A stretch of DNA of 64,000 nt, taken from positions 1-64,000 of the forward strand of contig PHBY01000010.1 in assembly GCA_002840735.1 (NCBI GenBank), given 5' to 3'. The position numbers and the translations under genes were made by a program. Of this stretch, positions 37,438 through 46,398 are shown one piece after another. This DNA comes from Chloroflexi bacterium HGW-Chloroflexi-2. GTDB lineage: Bacteria > Chloroflexota > Anaerolineae > Anaerolineales > Anaerolineaceae. Positions within the stretch are counted from its first letter, which is position 1. Each line of letters opens with the position of its first letter. The notes beneath the pieces were generated by a model, which saw only the letters and a program-made list of their open reading frames with translations, was not told the origin of the DNA and did not search any database.

Positions 37438-38157
37438 TTAACCAGGCAAAAACTCCTCGATATTTTTATTTCCGAGGGCAACATCCACCGCAGCCAATGC
37501 GTGTACCACGGTTGTATCAAAAACCGGCAGGATATTATCTTCCTGTTTGATTAATAAACCAATTTCTGTACATCCCAGCACAATTCCTTCTGTGCCATTT
37601 TGTTGCAATGTTTGGATAATGCGTTGAAATTCATCCCGCGAAGAAGTCTGGATCTTGCCCAATACTAATTCCTGATAAATAATCCGGTGCACAATCTCTC
37701 GATCCGGCAAATCCGGAATGACCACATCAAGATCATGTGCTTTTAATCGTCCACCATAAAAATCACCTTCCATGGTGAAGCGAGTTCCTAACAAACCCAC
37801 TTTTTCAATACCTTTTGATTTAACAGCTTGGGCGGTGGCATCCACAATATGCAGCAATGGAATATTGATCGCAGCCTGCACCTCATCTGCCATTTTATGC
37901 ATGGTATTGGTACAGATCACCACAAAATCAGCCCCACCACGTTCCAAGCGCTGAGCTGCAGCGATCATCACATCGGTTGCTCTTTCCCAATCCCCCTGAT
38001 GCTGGTAGCGCTCTATTTCTTCAAAATCCACAGAATACATCAGACATTGGGCTGAATGCAATCCGCCTAACTGTCGTTTGACTTCTTCATTGACCAGACG
38101 ATAGTACTCAATTGAGGACTCCCAGCTCATCCCGCCAATCATGCCAATCGTTTTCAT
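37438..38157 (-). CDS. Aspartate/glutamate racemase family protein
   Basis: 239 residues. It starts MKTIGMIGGMSWESS, typical of the YgeA/aspartate-racemase group. The two catalytic Cys are in VICTNTMH (about 82) and VLGCTEIGLL (about 194). PLP-independent racemases of this fold interconvert amino-acid enantiomers; the true substrate is not determined by sequence alone. Its ATG overlaps the upstream GNAT stop as ATGA, so the two are coupled. Confidence 0.87.
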   Translation of the reverse strand: MKTIGMIGGMSWESSIEYYRLVNEEVKRQLGGLHSAQCLMYSVDFEEIERYQHQGDWERATDVMIAAAQRLERGGADFVVICTNTMHKMADEVQAAINIPLLHIVDATAQAVKSKGIEKVGLLGTRFTMEGDFYGGRLKAHDLDVVIPDLPDREIVHRIIYQELVLGKIQTSSRDEFQRIIQTLQQNGTEGIVLGCTEIGLLIKQEDNILPVFDTTVVHALAAVDVALGNKNIEEFLPG

Positions 38158-38741
38158 GCTGCCTTCAACTTTCTGTAATCTTCCTGAGTAAGAGCAAAAA
38201 AATCCATATCAGTTAACTCACCAGTATCATGTCTGCGTTCAAAATTCCGAAAAGTGCCTTCATACAAAAAACCTGCCCGTTTCGCCACAGATTGAGAGCG
38301 CAGATTGGCAATATCACAGCAGATGAAAATGCGGTTGGCTTTCATCTCCATAAAACCAAATTCAGTAATTCGATTGACCGCCTCAATGATATAGCCCTGA
38401 CCTTCATAACCCGTACGAACCCAGTAGCCAATTTCGAACGAAGGCACATCCCAATTTTTCACATGCAGCCCACTGCAACCGATCAATTTATGCTCACTTT
38501 TCAAAAAAAGCATCAGCATCATATCTTCACGCTTGACGAAGCGAGCATATTGCTGCCGCACAAATTCTTCCCGATCTTCCATGCTGCTCTCGGATTGCGC
38601 CCAGGGAAACCAGGGATTTAATCGTGGGTAAGATTCCAAATAGGCTTCCTGAAGAATAGCACCATCGCCGGGTTTTGGAACACGAATCATCAAGCGCTCA
38701 CTTTCAAACTCCTCCGGAATATCTAATAGAATCGGTTTCAT
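38154..38741 (-). CDS. GNAT N-acetyltransferase (RimJ/RimL-like)
   Basis: 195 residues from ATG 38741, which follows GGAGG; the in-frame ATG at 38753 lies within that site. The GNAT fold is recognisable from ESERLMIRVP, IGYWVRTGYEGQGYIIEAVN (acetyl-CoA loop), and ANLRSQSVAKRAGFLYEGTFRN. RimJ/RimL-like members acetylate protein N-termini or small amines. Translational coupling with the racemase suggests an amino-acid-related substrate, by inference. Confidence 0.85.
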   Translation of the reverse strand: MKPILLDIPEEFESERLMIRVPKPGDGAILQEAYLESYPRLNPWFPWAQSESSMEDREEFVRQQYARFVKREDMMLMLFLKSEHKLIGCSGLHVKNWDVPSFEIGYWVRTGYEGQGYIIEAVNRITEFGFMEMKANRIFICCDIANLRSQSVAKRAGFLYEGTFRNFERRHDTGELTDMDFFALTQEDYRKLKAA

Positions 38742-38881
38742 TTGAACCTCCAACTGATTTATTGCTTAAAACTATCAAGTTTAATTCTACAAGCAGAATT
38801 GAGTTTTTAGAAGTTTTATTGAAAAAGGCGATATTCTCAAGGCATGATGGTAATCTTTCAGGATTAATTAATTGGGATAAT

Positions 38882-39196
38882 CTACCCGCCTGTCATTACA
38901 GAAAGCAGGGTCAACCGATCTCCATCACGAGGATGTTTATCCATAATAAAAATTGGCTCCGTCATTTCATCATTAATGATGAACAAATTAGAACTGAGAA
39001 AATTCTTTTTATCCGGTGCAATTAATATATTCACCAGGTTGGGATAAAGTTCAGCCAATCTTGAAACAACATGATGATAAGTATCTTCCGATGCCATTTC
39101 TATCAGTATTTCTTTTTGTCCAGCGATATCTTTGGCTATCCCTGTAAACTCGACCGTAAGATGAACAACATCCTCTTTTGTCATATGAAAAATCAT
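38882..39196 (-). CDS. MoaD/ThiS-like ubiquitin-fold sulfur carrier
   Basis: 104 residues ending in Gly-Gly, as in MoaD/ThiS carriers that are thiocarboxylated for molybdopterin or thiazole synthesis. LTVEFTGIAKDIAG and GDRLTLLSVMTGG are typical. ATG 39184 is an alternative start; neither has a clear ribosome-binding site. The linker between the two halves is longer than in classic MoaD (about 80 residues). No MoaE, MoeB or ThiG is in the window. Because a molybdenum hydroxylase is encoded 5 kb away, a cofactor role is possible but unproven. Confidence 0.65.
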   Translation of the reverse strand: MIFHMTKEDVVHLTVEFTGIAKDIAGQKEILIEMASEDTYHHVVSRLAELYPNLVNILIAPDKKNFLSSNLFIINDEMTEPIFIMDKHPRDGDRLTLLSVMTGG

Positions 39197-39237
39197 AATG
39201 TAATTGTTTCAATTTTTCAATTGAATTTACAATCTGA

Positions 39238-39597
39238 TCACTTAAACGCAAAGATAAAAATAATAAATCCGATCGAAGGACCAGCCCACCAATAATCACT
39301 TAAAGCCTGTGGGAGATTGAGATCAGGATAATTTTTAGCTACAATTCCGACCAGCATCAGTACGATCGCAATAATTACCAGGAACCAGCTCTTAACCTCC
39401 ACAGCTGGCCGTCCCTTTTTTGCCTCAATCGCGGCCATGCGATCTTTCTGTCTTTTTCCTTTTGCCATCTGCATTACTTCCGCCATTTCTGTTCTTGCCA
39501 GGCGTCGTTTTTTACCACGCAACATAGCTATACGTAAATAGAATAACAAAGCAGTGAACGCTGTGATCGCATACCCGAAATCAAACTTAAAATTCAT
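39238..39597 (-). CDS. Small membrane protein of unknown function
   Basis: 119 residues. One hydrophobic segment lies near residues 8-26, followed by a strongly basic cytoplasmic-type stretch (RGKKRRLAR, then KGKRQKDR) and two further helices near 70-87 and 102-118. I do not recognise a family. It is 12 bases downstream of the gene at 39610-40101, so the two are likely co-transcribed. Confidence 0.6.
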   Translation of the reverse strand: MNFKFDFGYAITAFTALLFYLRIAMLRGKKRRLARTEMAEVMQMAKGKRQKDRMAAIEAKKGRPAVEVKSWFLVIIAIVLMLVGIVAKNYPDLNLPQALSDYWWAGPSIGFIIFIFAFK

Positions 39598-39609
39598 TTT
39601 ACTTTTCTC

Positions 39610-40101
39610 CTAATCCTTTTTCCAAACATATGAAATTATCTTCTGATGGAATTCATCCAATTTGGGTTGTGGACCATCGTGGTAACGAACATAACGTGCA
39701 CTTCTGGTTATTTCTCCGAAACTGGTTCCAGTAGCGCTGATATTGGTTGGCACATATTCCAGTACCAACACTCTGGTATTTGGCAATCTAACCGGCCAAC
39801 GTTTTTGAGGTTCCTCCAAAAAGCCCATATAATAACACTCGAAAAAATTTCTGGGCTGGGGCAAAGTGAGTAAGACCAACCGCGATTTTTTCTCCGGGAT
39901 TTCTTTTATTTCGAAAAATACACCTTCAAATGGATCTGATTCTTCCTGCCCTAAACGCACTCCCATATGGTCCCACCAGAATTCCAGGAATTTCAAACCA
40001 TCCTTTTCAAGGTAGGTGAAAAAATTCTTGGTCTGGCTGTGAAATATGGTAGGTAATGATTCGAAAGTGTAATTAAAATGTTGGCTTCGTTTATTATCCA
40101 T
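39610..40101 (-). CDS. Unknown soluble protein
   Basis: 163 residues with no signal peptide or membrane segment. It is rich in aromatic residues, with segments such as FLEFWWDHMGVRL, FFECYYMGFLEE and TRVLVLEYVPT. No catalytic motif is recognised. Codon use resembles its neighbours, and good spacing to flanking genes on the same strand supports a real gene. It is cotranscribed with a small membrane protein. Confidence 0.6.
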   Translation of the reverse strand: MDNKRSQHFNYTFESLPTIFHSQTKNFFTYLEKDGLKFLEFWWDHMGVRLGQEESDPFEGVFFEIKEIPEKKSRLVLLTLPQPRNFFECYYMGFLEEPQKRWPVRLPNTRVLVLEYVPTNISATGTSFGEITRSARYVRYHDGPQPKLDEFHQKIISYVWKKD

Positions 40102-40120
40102 TAATCAGACTCCATTAGGA

Positions 40121-40975
40121 TTAGGGATTATAGGCTTTCCTGAAAAATTGTTCAAATGAATTAGGTTCTCTTCCTAACAACCAGGTTAACTGATTGGAAT
40201 TTCCAATAAAATCAAATTCTTCGTAATATTGAAACATCTTCAATAGCGTATCGATAGCATAATCGGATAAATCTGCTTTACGGGCGTCCTTTTCCCAATC
40301 AGCTCTATCCAAAGTGCTTGCCAGGATCAATTTTCCAGATACACCTGCTACCACAGTGGCAACATCCAACGCAGATAACGCCTCATGAGAACACAATTCA
40401 TAAATTGCATTTTCGTGGCCTTCTTCGGTCAGCACTTTGACCACAACCTCCGCCAGATCATTCAGATCGATCATACTGGAACGGGATGAAGTGGAATATG
40501 GGATACGATATTCACCGGTTTTGAGCATTTTATCCAGATACACCAATACGTTCTGCATGTATGCTGCCGGCTGTAAAATGGTGAAAGGCATCGATATTCT
40601 GAATAACTGATCTTCCACGCGCATTTTCTTCCAATGATGTGGCATAGCTTCCACCTGAGGGTGTAATACGGAGTGATAAACAAAATGTTTTAAATGGTTT
40701 TTCTGTGCAGCCTGGATCATCAATTGACCAATTTCCTCTTCCTGTGGATGCATATTCGGGCAGATATGATAAATGGCTGTGGTACCAAAAAATACCTCAT
40801 CCATTTTTTCGCCATCCAATAAATCCGCAACGATTACTTCTTTTGCACCTAATTTTTTCAATGGATCAATCTGTTTTTTATGTCGTACGATGGCGCGCAC
40901 GTCCATACCATGAGCAGTTAATGCTCTGGTTATGGCATTTCCAGTTTTTCCAGATGCACCTGTTACTAAAATCAA
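40121..40975 (-). CDS. NmrA-like NAD(P)-binding reductase or sensor
   Basis: 284 residues. N-terminal Rossmann motif VTGASGKTGNAI, followed by the NmrA/atypical-SDR pattern with VRAIVRH and VYHSVLHP. The classical SDR Tyr-x-x-x-Lys is not evident. Relatives include quinone oxidoreductase-like QorB and redox sensors. The substrate is unknown. AAGGAG lies just before the ATG. Confidence 0.83.
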   Translation of the reverse strand: MILVTGASGKTGNAITRALTAHGMDVRAIVRHKKQIDPLKKLGAKEVIVADLLDGEKMDEVFFGTTAIYHICPNMHPQEEEIGQLMIQAAQKNHLKHFVYHSVLHPQVEAMPHHWKKMRVEDQLFRISMPFTILQPAAYMQNVLVYLDKMLKTGEYRIPYSTSSRSSMIDLNDLAEVVVKVLTEEGHENAIYELCSHEALSALDVATVVAGVSGKLILASTLDRADWEKDARKADLSDYAIDTLLKMFQYYEEFDFIGNSNQLTWLLGREPNSFEQFFRKAYNP

Positions 40976-41099
40976 AACAAGCTCCTTTCTCTTTTCTAAT
41001 TTTTCTTAAAAAACCAGAATTCTTTTAAATAACTAAGATTAAAGAGGATCATGGATCATTATAAATGATTGTTTATCGATCCAGTAATTTCGTTTCATA

Positions 41100-41135
41100 A
41101 TACTCCCGACGCCTGAGCATCGACGTCGGGAGTAT
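41100..41135 (-). terminator. Perfect 12-bp stem-loop downstream of the permease gene
   Basis: ATACTCCCGACG, 12-base loop, CGTCGGGAGTAT, about 70 bases past the permease stop. No strong T run follows, so it is a probable terminator or mRNA end-stabilising structure for the long - strand operon. Confidence 0.6.
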
Positions 41136-41206
41136 CGTGGGGTGACAGGTTTGCACACCTGCTCAACTATACAAGTAACCTATCACTAGTAAAGTCTACT
41201 CAACTA

Positions 41207-42598
41207 TTAGACAACTTGCTCACGCACAACAGGCGGTTTCCAGAAGACCAGAATCAGGTTCATCAGGATACCAAAGACTGCACCGGTGGCAATCGCCGGC
41301 CAACCACTGGGGAATAATCCTTGGAATAATGGGATGGGTAAGAATCCACCGGGGAATCCGATATTTCCACCAATACCAACAATCAGGATTGTTGCACCAA
41401 TAGCCAACTGAGCGGGGTCAAACAGATTTACCTTTTCAGCCATCATAAGCGCAATACCTTGCATACCAATGACACCGAACAGGTAAATGGAAAGTCCACC
41501 ACTTACTGCTGTTGGGATAGTTGAAACCAGATCTGCTAATGGACCGATAAAACCTAGCAGCATGGAAATGATACCGGCTGTGATCAAAACTGGTCCCGAG
41601 TAGTTACGGGTGATAACCATCAAAGAGTTGTTCTCACCATAGTTGGTGCCTGCGGTTGAACCGAAGATACCATTGACCAGGTCATTCAAACCATCCAGCA
41701 TCAGGTTGAGACCAATGTATTGGCTGAGTCCGTATTTCTCTTTGCCCATTTCAGTCGCAGTATGATCAACATACAGCGAAATCTGATACAGGTGAGCGGT
41801 TGATTCTGGGATGGTCGCAATCGCCATAATACCCACACCAAAGATAACTGTAGCGGTCATGTCACTGGCAAAGTTCGGGAAGGTAATCTGTGGGGCTCGC
41901 AAAATTGCTGAGGTGAAGGCACCTGAAAGATTTACAAGACCCAGGGGGATTGCAGCAATGTAACCAATGACCGCACCCAAAAGAATGGGGAGCATGGAAA
42001 TGAAGCCTTTGCCTTGCAGATATACAGAACACAGGAAAGCTGCCAATAATGTGATGATAGCAGCAGCCCACCATTTGAGATCACCGGTCATGATACCACC
42101 AGCAACACCACTGGCCATCTGCAAAGCAGATGCACCAAGACCAATACCGATGGTCGCAGCTACTGGACCCGTAACGATGGGGGGTAATACTTTATCCAAA
42201 GCTTCTTTACCACCTGAATAGCGGATGATCAAACCAACAATGATGTTGATCACACCAGTGGCGATGAAACCAGTCTGGACGATGGAAAGCAGAGCCGGGT
42301 CAGCAGGGACACCAAATTCTGCTTTGGTGATGGCTGTTACGGCAGCAATATAGCTGAAGCTGGAACCATAGTACAAGGGGATGAATTTTCCCATTGCTAA
42401 TTTGGAACCAATCAGAGCTACTACTGTTCCGAAACCGGTAACTGTTAACACGGTGCTGACGGGAAAACCCATCAATAACGCGCACAAAACGGTTGCGGGG
42501 AACATGGTAATCACGTGTTGGAAGCCCAGCAGAATCATTTGCCCAATAGGTGGGCGATCATTTGGAAGATAAGCCATTACTTTTGTTTGAGTTGCCAT
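41207..42598 (-). CDS. NCS2-family nucleobase permease (uracil/xanthine type)
   Basis: 463 residues from ATG 42598, which has GGGAGGAAG upstream; the longer frame to 42706 has no support. About 14 hydrophobic segments. GFQHVITMF in the first helix, the key Glu in IPESTAHLYQIS and NYGENNSLMVITRNYSG are NCS2 signatures; the last resembles uracil permeases (UraA/RutG) more than xanthine permeases. It would import a nucleobase or related heterocycle by proton symport. It is last in the operon with the molybdenum hydroxylase, so it probably imports that enzyme's substrate. Confidence 0.88.
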   Translation of the reverse strand: MATQTKVMAYLPNDRPPIGQMILLGFQHVITMFPATVLCALLMGFPVSTVLTVTGFGTVVALIGSKLAMGKFIPLYYGSSFSYIAAVTAITKAEFGVPADPALLSIVQTGFIATGVINIIVGLIIRYSGGKEALDKVLPPIVTGPVAATIGIGLGASALQMASGVAGGIMTGDLKWWAAAIITLLAAFLCSVYLQGKGFISMLPILLGAVIGYIAAIPLGLVNLSGAFTSAILRAPQITFPNFASDMTATVIFGVGIMAIATIPESTAHLYQISLYVDHTATEMGKEKYGLSQYIGLNLMLDGLNDLVNGIFGSTAGTNYGENNSLMVITRNYSGPVLITAGIISMLLGFIGPLADLVSTIPTAVSGGLSIYLFGVIGMQGIALMMAEKVNLFDPAQLAIGATILIVGIGGNIGFPGGFLPIPLFQGLFPSGWPAIATGAVFGILMNLILVFWKPPVVREQVV

Positions 42599-42847
42599 AC
42601 GAGTCTTCCTCCCTCTAAAGGAATTTAGGATAAATAAATAAGTATGATTTGTTGATTCGATTGGAACCTGACCCAAATTGCTGATGATTGAATCTATCCT
42701 CCACACAAATTCTTGCGCGTCATCGCTTATAAGGGTGTTCCGAAGGAAACAGTAGGGGAATTATGGGGTCTACTCTCTGACGTTAATTACCTCCTTTCAA
42801 TCCTCTTCAAACCTCATTCAATAATGATTACTGATTGAAGATTTGTT

Positions 42848-43483
42848 CTATGCGCCACAGCTATTAAGGATAACAGCAAGCAGAATAATGACTGCTATAA
42901 CAGGTACGATGTAAAGAATTAATTTTGTTTCTGCAGACCAATTTTCCATTTTTACCATATCCTTTGCAACTTCTTTAGCGAATTGTGCTTCTGTGGGTGC
43001 TTTGAATTCTACTGACTCTGCTCCGGTCTCTTTTGTAGCCAGGCGGGCAGCCAAAGCCTTATCAAGGGTTTCAAAACCAGTGCGAATCATGCTCTTGGCA
43101 ACGCTATCGATCATCCGTTGTCCTACACTGGCCAATGCACCACCAATATTTACTTCACCTTCATATTCCATCAAGGTGGTGCCATCTTCTTGTTCTTTGA
43201 ACTTAATGTTACCAACACCGTTTAAGAATCCTGGTGCACCTTTTCCGCCACCTTTCAAGGTCAGGCTATCAGGTTTGACAACATTATCCAATTGTAATTC
43301 ACCAGAAAAAGCACCAGAGACAGGACCAACACGAACGTTCATATCAAATTTGAATTCGTCTTCGTTGACCATTTCCATCTTCTGTGCACCGGGCAAGGCA
43401 CTCGCTAGAACATTGGGATCATAAAACATTTCCCAAACATCTTCACGGGGACCATTAAAAACGTGAGTACCTTCAATTTTCAT
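42848..43483 (-). CDS. CoxG-like SRPBCC protein with C-terminal membrane anchor
   Basis: 211 residues from ATG 43483 behind GGAGG. The SRPBCC domain (about 1-145) starts MKIEGTHVFNGPREDVWEMF with LPGAQKM, as in CoxG of CO dehydrogenase clusters. A polar linker and one C-terminal helix (about 187-208) follow. CoxG proteins attach the hydroxylase to the membrane and are linked to passing its electrons to quinone. Here it follows the large subunit gene directly. It suggests respiratory rather than NAD-linked electron disposal. Confidence 0.85.
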   Translation of the reverse strand: MKIEGTHVFNGPREDVWEMFYDPNVLASALPGAQKMEMVNEDEFKFDMNVRVGPVSGAFSGELQLDNVVKPDSLTLKGGGKGAPGFLNGVGNIKFKEQEDGTTLMEYEGEVNIGGALASVGQRMIDSVAKSMIRTGFETLDKALAARLATKETGAESVEFKAPTEAQFAKEVAKDMVKMENWSAETKLILYIVPVIAVIILLAVILNSCGA

Positions 43484-43530
43484 TACAACTTCCTCCAATA
43501 ATAATTAAACGTAGATTTTCCAGGGTTATA

Positions 43531-43556
43531 GCGAAAGGCGCTTATGCGCCTTTCGC
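43531..43556 (-). repeat. Perfect 11-bp hairpin enclosing the Mo-subunit stop codon
   Basis: GCGAAAGGCGC, four-base loop, GCGCCTTTCGC. The stop codon (TAA) of the Mo-subunit gene lies in and next to the loop, and the stem encodes the last three residues. It lies between the Mo-subunit and CoxG genes and could set mRNA stability or translation of CoxG. Confidence 0.7.
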
Positions 43557-45890
43557 CTTCTGAACATAGTGATAGAGTTTGCTGGGATTGATGGATGATT
43601 CAGTGATGAACATATCTTTCAAACCCAACGCATCTTCAAATGCCTGCATCATACAGGCAGGGGGAGCAATGGCTCCAGCTTCGCCAACACCTTTAATACC
43701 CAAAGGATTAAGTGGTGATTTGGTTTGAGAATGGATTATTTCAAATTTATCGGGCATATCGGTTGCTTGTGGGAATAGATAATCCATGAATGATGCTGTC
43801 ACCAATTGACCATAATCATCATAGACTAAATTCTCATAAAAAGCTTCGCCAATACCCATCTGAAGACCACCATGGATCTGTCCATCAACTACCATTGGAT
43901 TAACTGGTTGACCGCAATCATCCGTGATAACGATTCGTTCGATATTAATTTTACCCGTTTCAGGGTCAACTTCCACAATCATTCCCAAAGATCCAAAACC
44001 AGTTGCCCCATGCGGAGGACCATAGTAAGAAGCAGCTTCGAGACCAGGTTCCATGCCCGGTTCCACGGTTCCACGGGTAGGGTTGCTGCGCATTGCCAGA
44101 TCACCCAAGGAGATGAATTTTTCGGGGATATCTGCAACACGAACGACGCTATCTTCCATTTCAAGTTCATCCACTGGTGTTTCCAGAAGTTTGCTTGCCA
44201 GGTTCAATGCTTTTTCTCTCACTTTCAAGGATGCATTGTGAATGGCTGTACCCACCAGGGTAATACCACGACTGGCAAACGCGCCTACACCCCAACTCCA
44301 TTGTCCAGAGTCACCAGTGACAACATCAACATCCGTTACCTTTACTCCCAGATTATCTGCCGCAATTTGCGCAAAAGTGGTGTAGTGCCCCTGACCCTGG
44401 TTGCTATAAGCTGTGACAACACTGACTTTGCCAGTGACTCCCACCATCACTTTACAACCTTCATAGGGACCTACAGCGGTACCTTCAGTAAACATGGCAA
44501 TACCAATACCCTTATATTTACCTTCAGCACGCGCCTTGGGTTGAATTTCCTTTTTAAATTTTTCATATTCAATTTTTTCAAGGGTTTGTTCTAAAGCATA
44601 GGGATAATTTCCACTATCTAATACACCTTCCACAAAATCCTGACCTATAATGCCTGAGCGCAATGGGAAATCCTCGGGTTGCAGCAGGTTTATGCGGCGG
44701 ATCTCTGCTTTGTCCATACCTAATTCTTCTGCAGCTGCATCCAACAAACGCTCCATCACAAATACACCTTGTGGACGTCCAGCACCGCGTACCGGGGTTA
44801 CCACCATCTGGTTGGTAAACACCATCTTTATTTCTGTTAAGAAATTCGGTACACGATAATTGGAAACAGTGTGAGCTTGAGTGTTCAATGGAACCGTCAT
44901 ACCATACGGATTATAGGCACCGGTGTTGTGATAGAACACATCTTTGACACCTAAAATCGTGCCATCTTTTTTCAGGGCAATTTCAGCATAATGTAATTGA
45001 TCTCGTTCTGATGTGGTGCCCAGGAAATTTTCGCGGCGATCTTCGACCCATTTGATCGGTCGTTTTAATTTCATCGCAATCCAGGGGATGACAACATCAT
45101 CAATTTGGGATGACATGATCTTAGGACCAAAACCACCACCTATGGCAGGATTGATCAAACGCACCTGGTTCTCCAACAGACCCAGATATTTGGCGATACT
45201 GTTACGCATGGGGATAGGACCCTGGGTAGTTGCCCAAACAGTCAGCAAATTCAAGTTTGCATCCCAGTTAACAACAATTCCACGGTTCTCCAGAGCTGCA
45301 CCGGCAACACGGTTCACCAGTAAGCGTTTCTTCACCACGACATCAGCTTCTGCAACTGCTTTTTCCCAGCTACCCACTTCCTGCACCACATCGGCTGCCA
45401 GGTTGGATTCAAGGTCTTCATGAATTAAGGGGGCATCAGGTGCAACTGTTTTTTCCAGGTCACCAACGTATGGCAGAATTTCAACGTCAAGATCAATTAA
45501 ATCAAGTGCATCCTCAGCAATATAGCGATCTTCCGCTACCACCACTGCAACCGGTTCCCCAGAAAAACGAATCTTGTTTTTTGCAATACATTCCAAAGGA
45601 CGTGCGTTGAAAATTGCCCCTTTGATCACGGAGGGAGGTGGTACTTGAAGAGGACCAGGTCTCCAATAATCGCCTAGATCGTCTGCAGTATATACAGCCA
45701 CCACACCCGGTAATGCTTTTGCTTTTTCAACATCAATTTTATTGATTTTTGCATGTGCAAAATCGCTGCGTTTTATGGCAACATGCAACATGCCGGGTAA
45801 ATTAATATCATCAATAAAGGTAGAATTTCCGGTTAATAATCTCCGATCTTCATTCCTTTTTATAGATTTTCCAACATATTTTTCAGCCAC
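43542..45890 (-). CDS. Molybdenum hydroxylase large (molybdopterin) subunit
   Basis: 782 residues, near the usual length. It opens with VGKSIKRNEDRRLLTGNSTF. Mo-cofactor regions include GGGFGPKI, the VRGAGRPQGVFVMERL loop, GQGHYTTFAQIAAD and the catalytic-base Glu in GVGEAGAIAPPA (about 740). The CO-dehydrogenase-specific AYRCSFR motif is absent; the GAGR form is that of other xanthine/aldehyde oxidase-family enzymes. It should hydroxylate an N-heterocycle or aldehyde, with the NCS2 permease pointing to a nucleobase-like substrate. It is encoded with its FAD and 2Fe-2S partners upstream and CoxG downstream. Confidence 0.9.
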   Translation of the reverse strand: MAEKYVGKSIKRNEDRRLLTGNSTFIDDINLPGMLHVAIKRSDFAHAKINKIDVEKAKALPGVVAVYTADDLGDYWRPGPLQVPPPSVIKGAIFNARPLECIAKNKIRFSGEPVAVVVAEDRYIAEDALDLIDLDVEILPYVGDLEKTVAPDAPLIHEDLESNLAADVVQEVGSWEKAVAEADVVVKKRLLVNRVAGAALENRGIVVNWDANLNLLTVWATTQGPIPMRNSIAKYLGLLENQVRLINPAIGGGFGPKIMSSQIDDVVIPWIAMKLKRPIKWVEDRRENFLGTTSERDQLHYAEIALKKDGTILGVKDVFYHNTGAYNPYGMTVPLNTQAHTVSNYRVPNFLTEIKMVFTNQMVVTPVRGAGRPQGVFVMERLLDAAAEELGMDKAEIRRINLLQPEDFPLRSGIIGQDFVEGVLDSGNYPYALEQTLEKIEYEKFKKEIQPKARAEGKYKGIGIAMFTEGTAVGPYEGCKVMVGVTGKVSVVTAYSNQGQGHYTTFAQIAADNLGVKVTDVDVVTGDSGQWSWGVGAFASRGITLVGTAIHNASLKVREKALNLASKLLETPVDELEMEDSVVRVADIPEKFISLGDLAMRSNPTRGTVEPGMEPGLEAASYYGPPHGATGFGSLGMIVEVDPETGKINIERIVITDDCGQPVNPMVVDGQIHGGLQMGIGEAFYENLVYDDYGQLVTASFMDYLFPQATDMPDKFEIIHSQTKSPLNPLGIKGVGEAGAIAPPACMMQAFEDALGLKDMFITESSINPSKLYHYVQKAKGA

Positions 45891-45909
45891 GTTTCACCTC
45901 TCTTCTCTC

Positions 45910-46392
45910 TTAGTGCGCAGCCATCTTCTTTGCCGCTAATTGGACAGCTTCAACGATATTTTCATACCCTGTGCAACGGCAGAAGTTTCCATCGATTGCT
46001 TCTCGTGCTTCTTTGGCAGTCGGATTTGGATTGCCTTCCAAAAATTCCACTGTTGTCATTAAAAAGCCAGGAGTACAAAAACCACATTGCAACGCATGTA
46101 CTTCAGAGAATGCTTCCTGAATGGGATGCATCTCTTCCATTGTACCGAGTGATTCAACTGTCTTGATATCTGAGCCGTCCACCATCACAGTAAACAATGT
46201 ACAGGATCGTGCAGTTTGTCCATCTATCAATACGGTACAGGCACCACACAGACCGTGTTCACAGCCCACATGGGTTCCTTTTAATCCAAGATCATGGCGG
46301 ATAAAATCACTTAATAACAATCTCGGTTCAACTTCTCTTTCATATAACGTTCCATTAACTGTGATTGCAACTTTTACTTTTTGAGTCATCAT
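45910..46392 (-). CDS. Molybdenum hydroxylase small (2x[2Fe-2S]) subunit
   Basis: 160 residues. Plant-ferredoxin-type cluster CEHGLCGACTVLIDGQTARSC (Cys at about 43, 48, 51 and 63) is followed by the C-terminal CGFCTPGF...CRCTGYENIV cluster. Two ATGs are adjacent (46392 and 46389); the second has better spacing to GGAGG. It carries electrons from the Mo site to FAD. It lies six bases after the FAD subunit gene. Confidence 0.93.
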   Translation of the reverse strand: MMTQKVKVAITVNGTLYEREVEPRLLLSDFIRHDLGLKGTHVGCEHGLCGACTVLIDGQTARSCTLFTVMVDGSDIKTVESLGTMEEMHPIQEAFSEVHALQCGFCTPGFLMTTVEFLEGNPNPTAKEAREAIDGNFCRCTGYENIVEAVQLAAKKMAAH

Positions 46393-46398
46393 TACCTC

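Noticed and set aside
43872-44594. Long antisense frame inside the Mo-subunit gene
   Set aside because: A shadow of a well-supported gene; the encoded sequence has no domain pattern.
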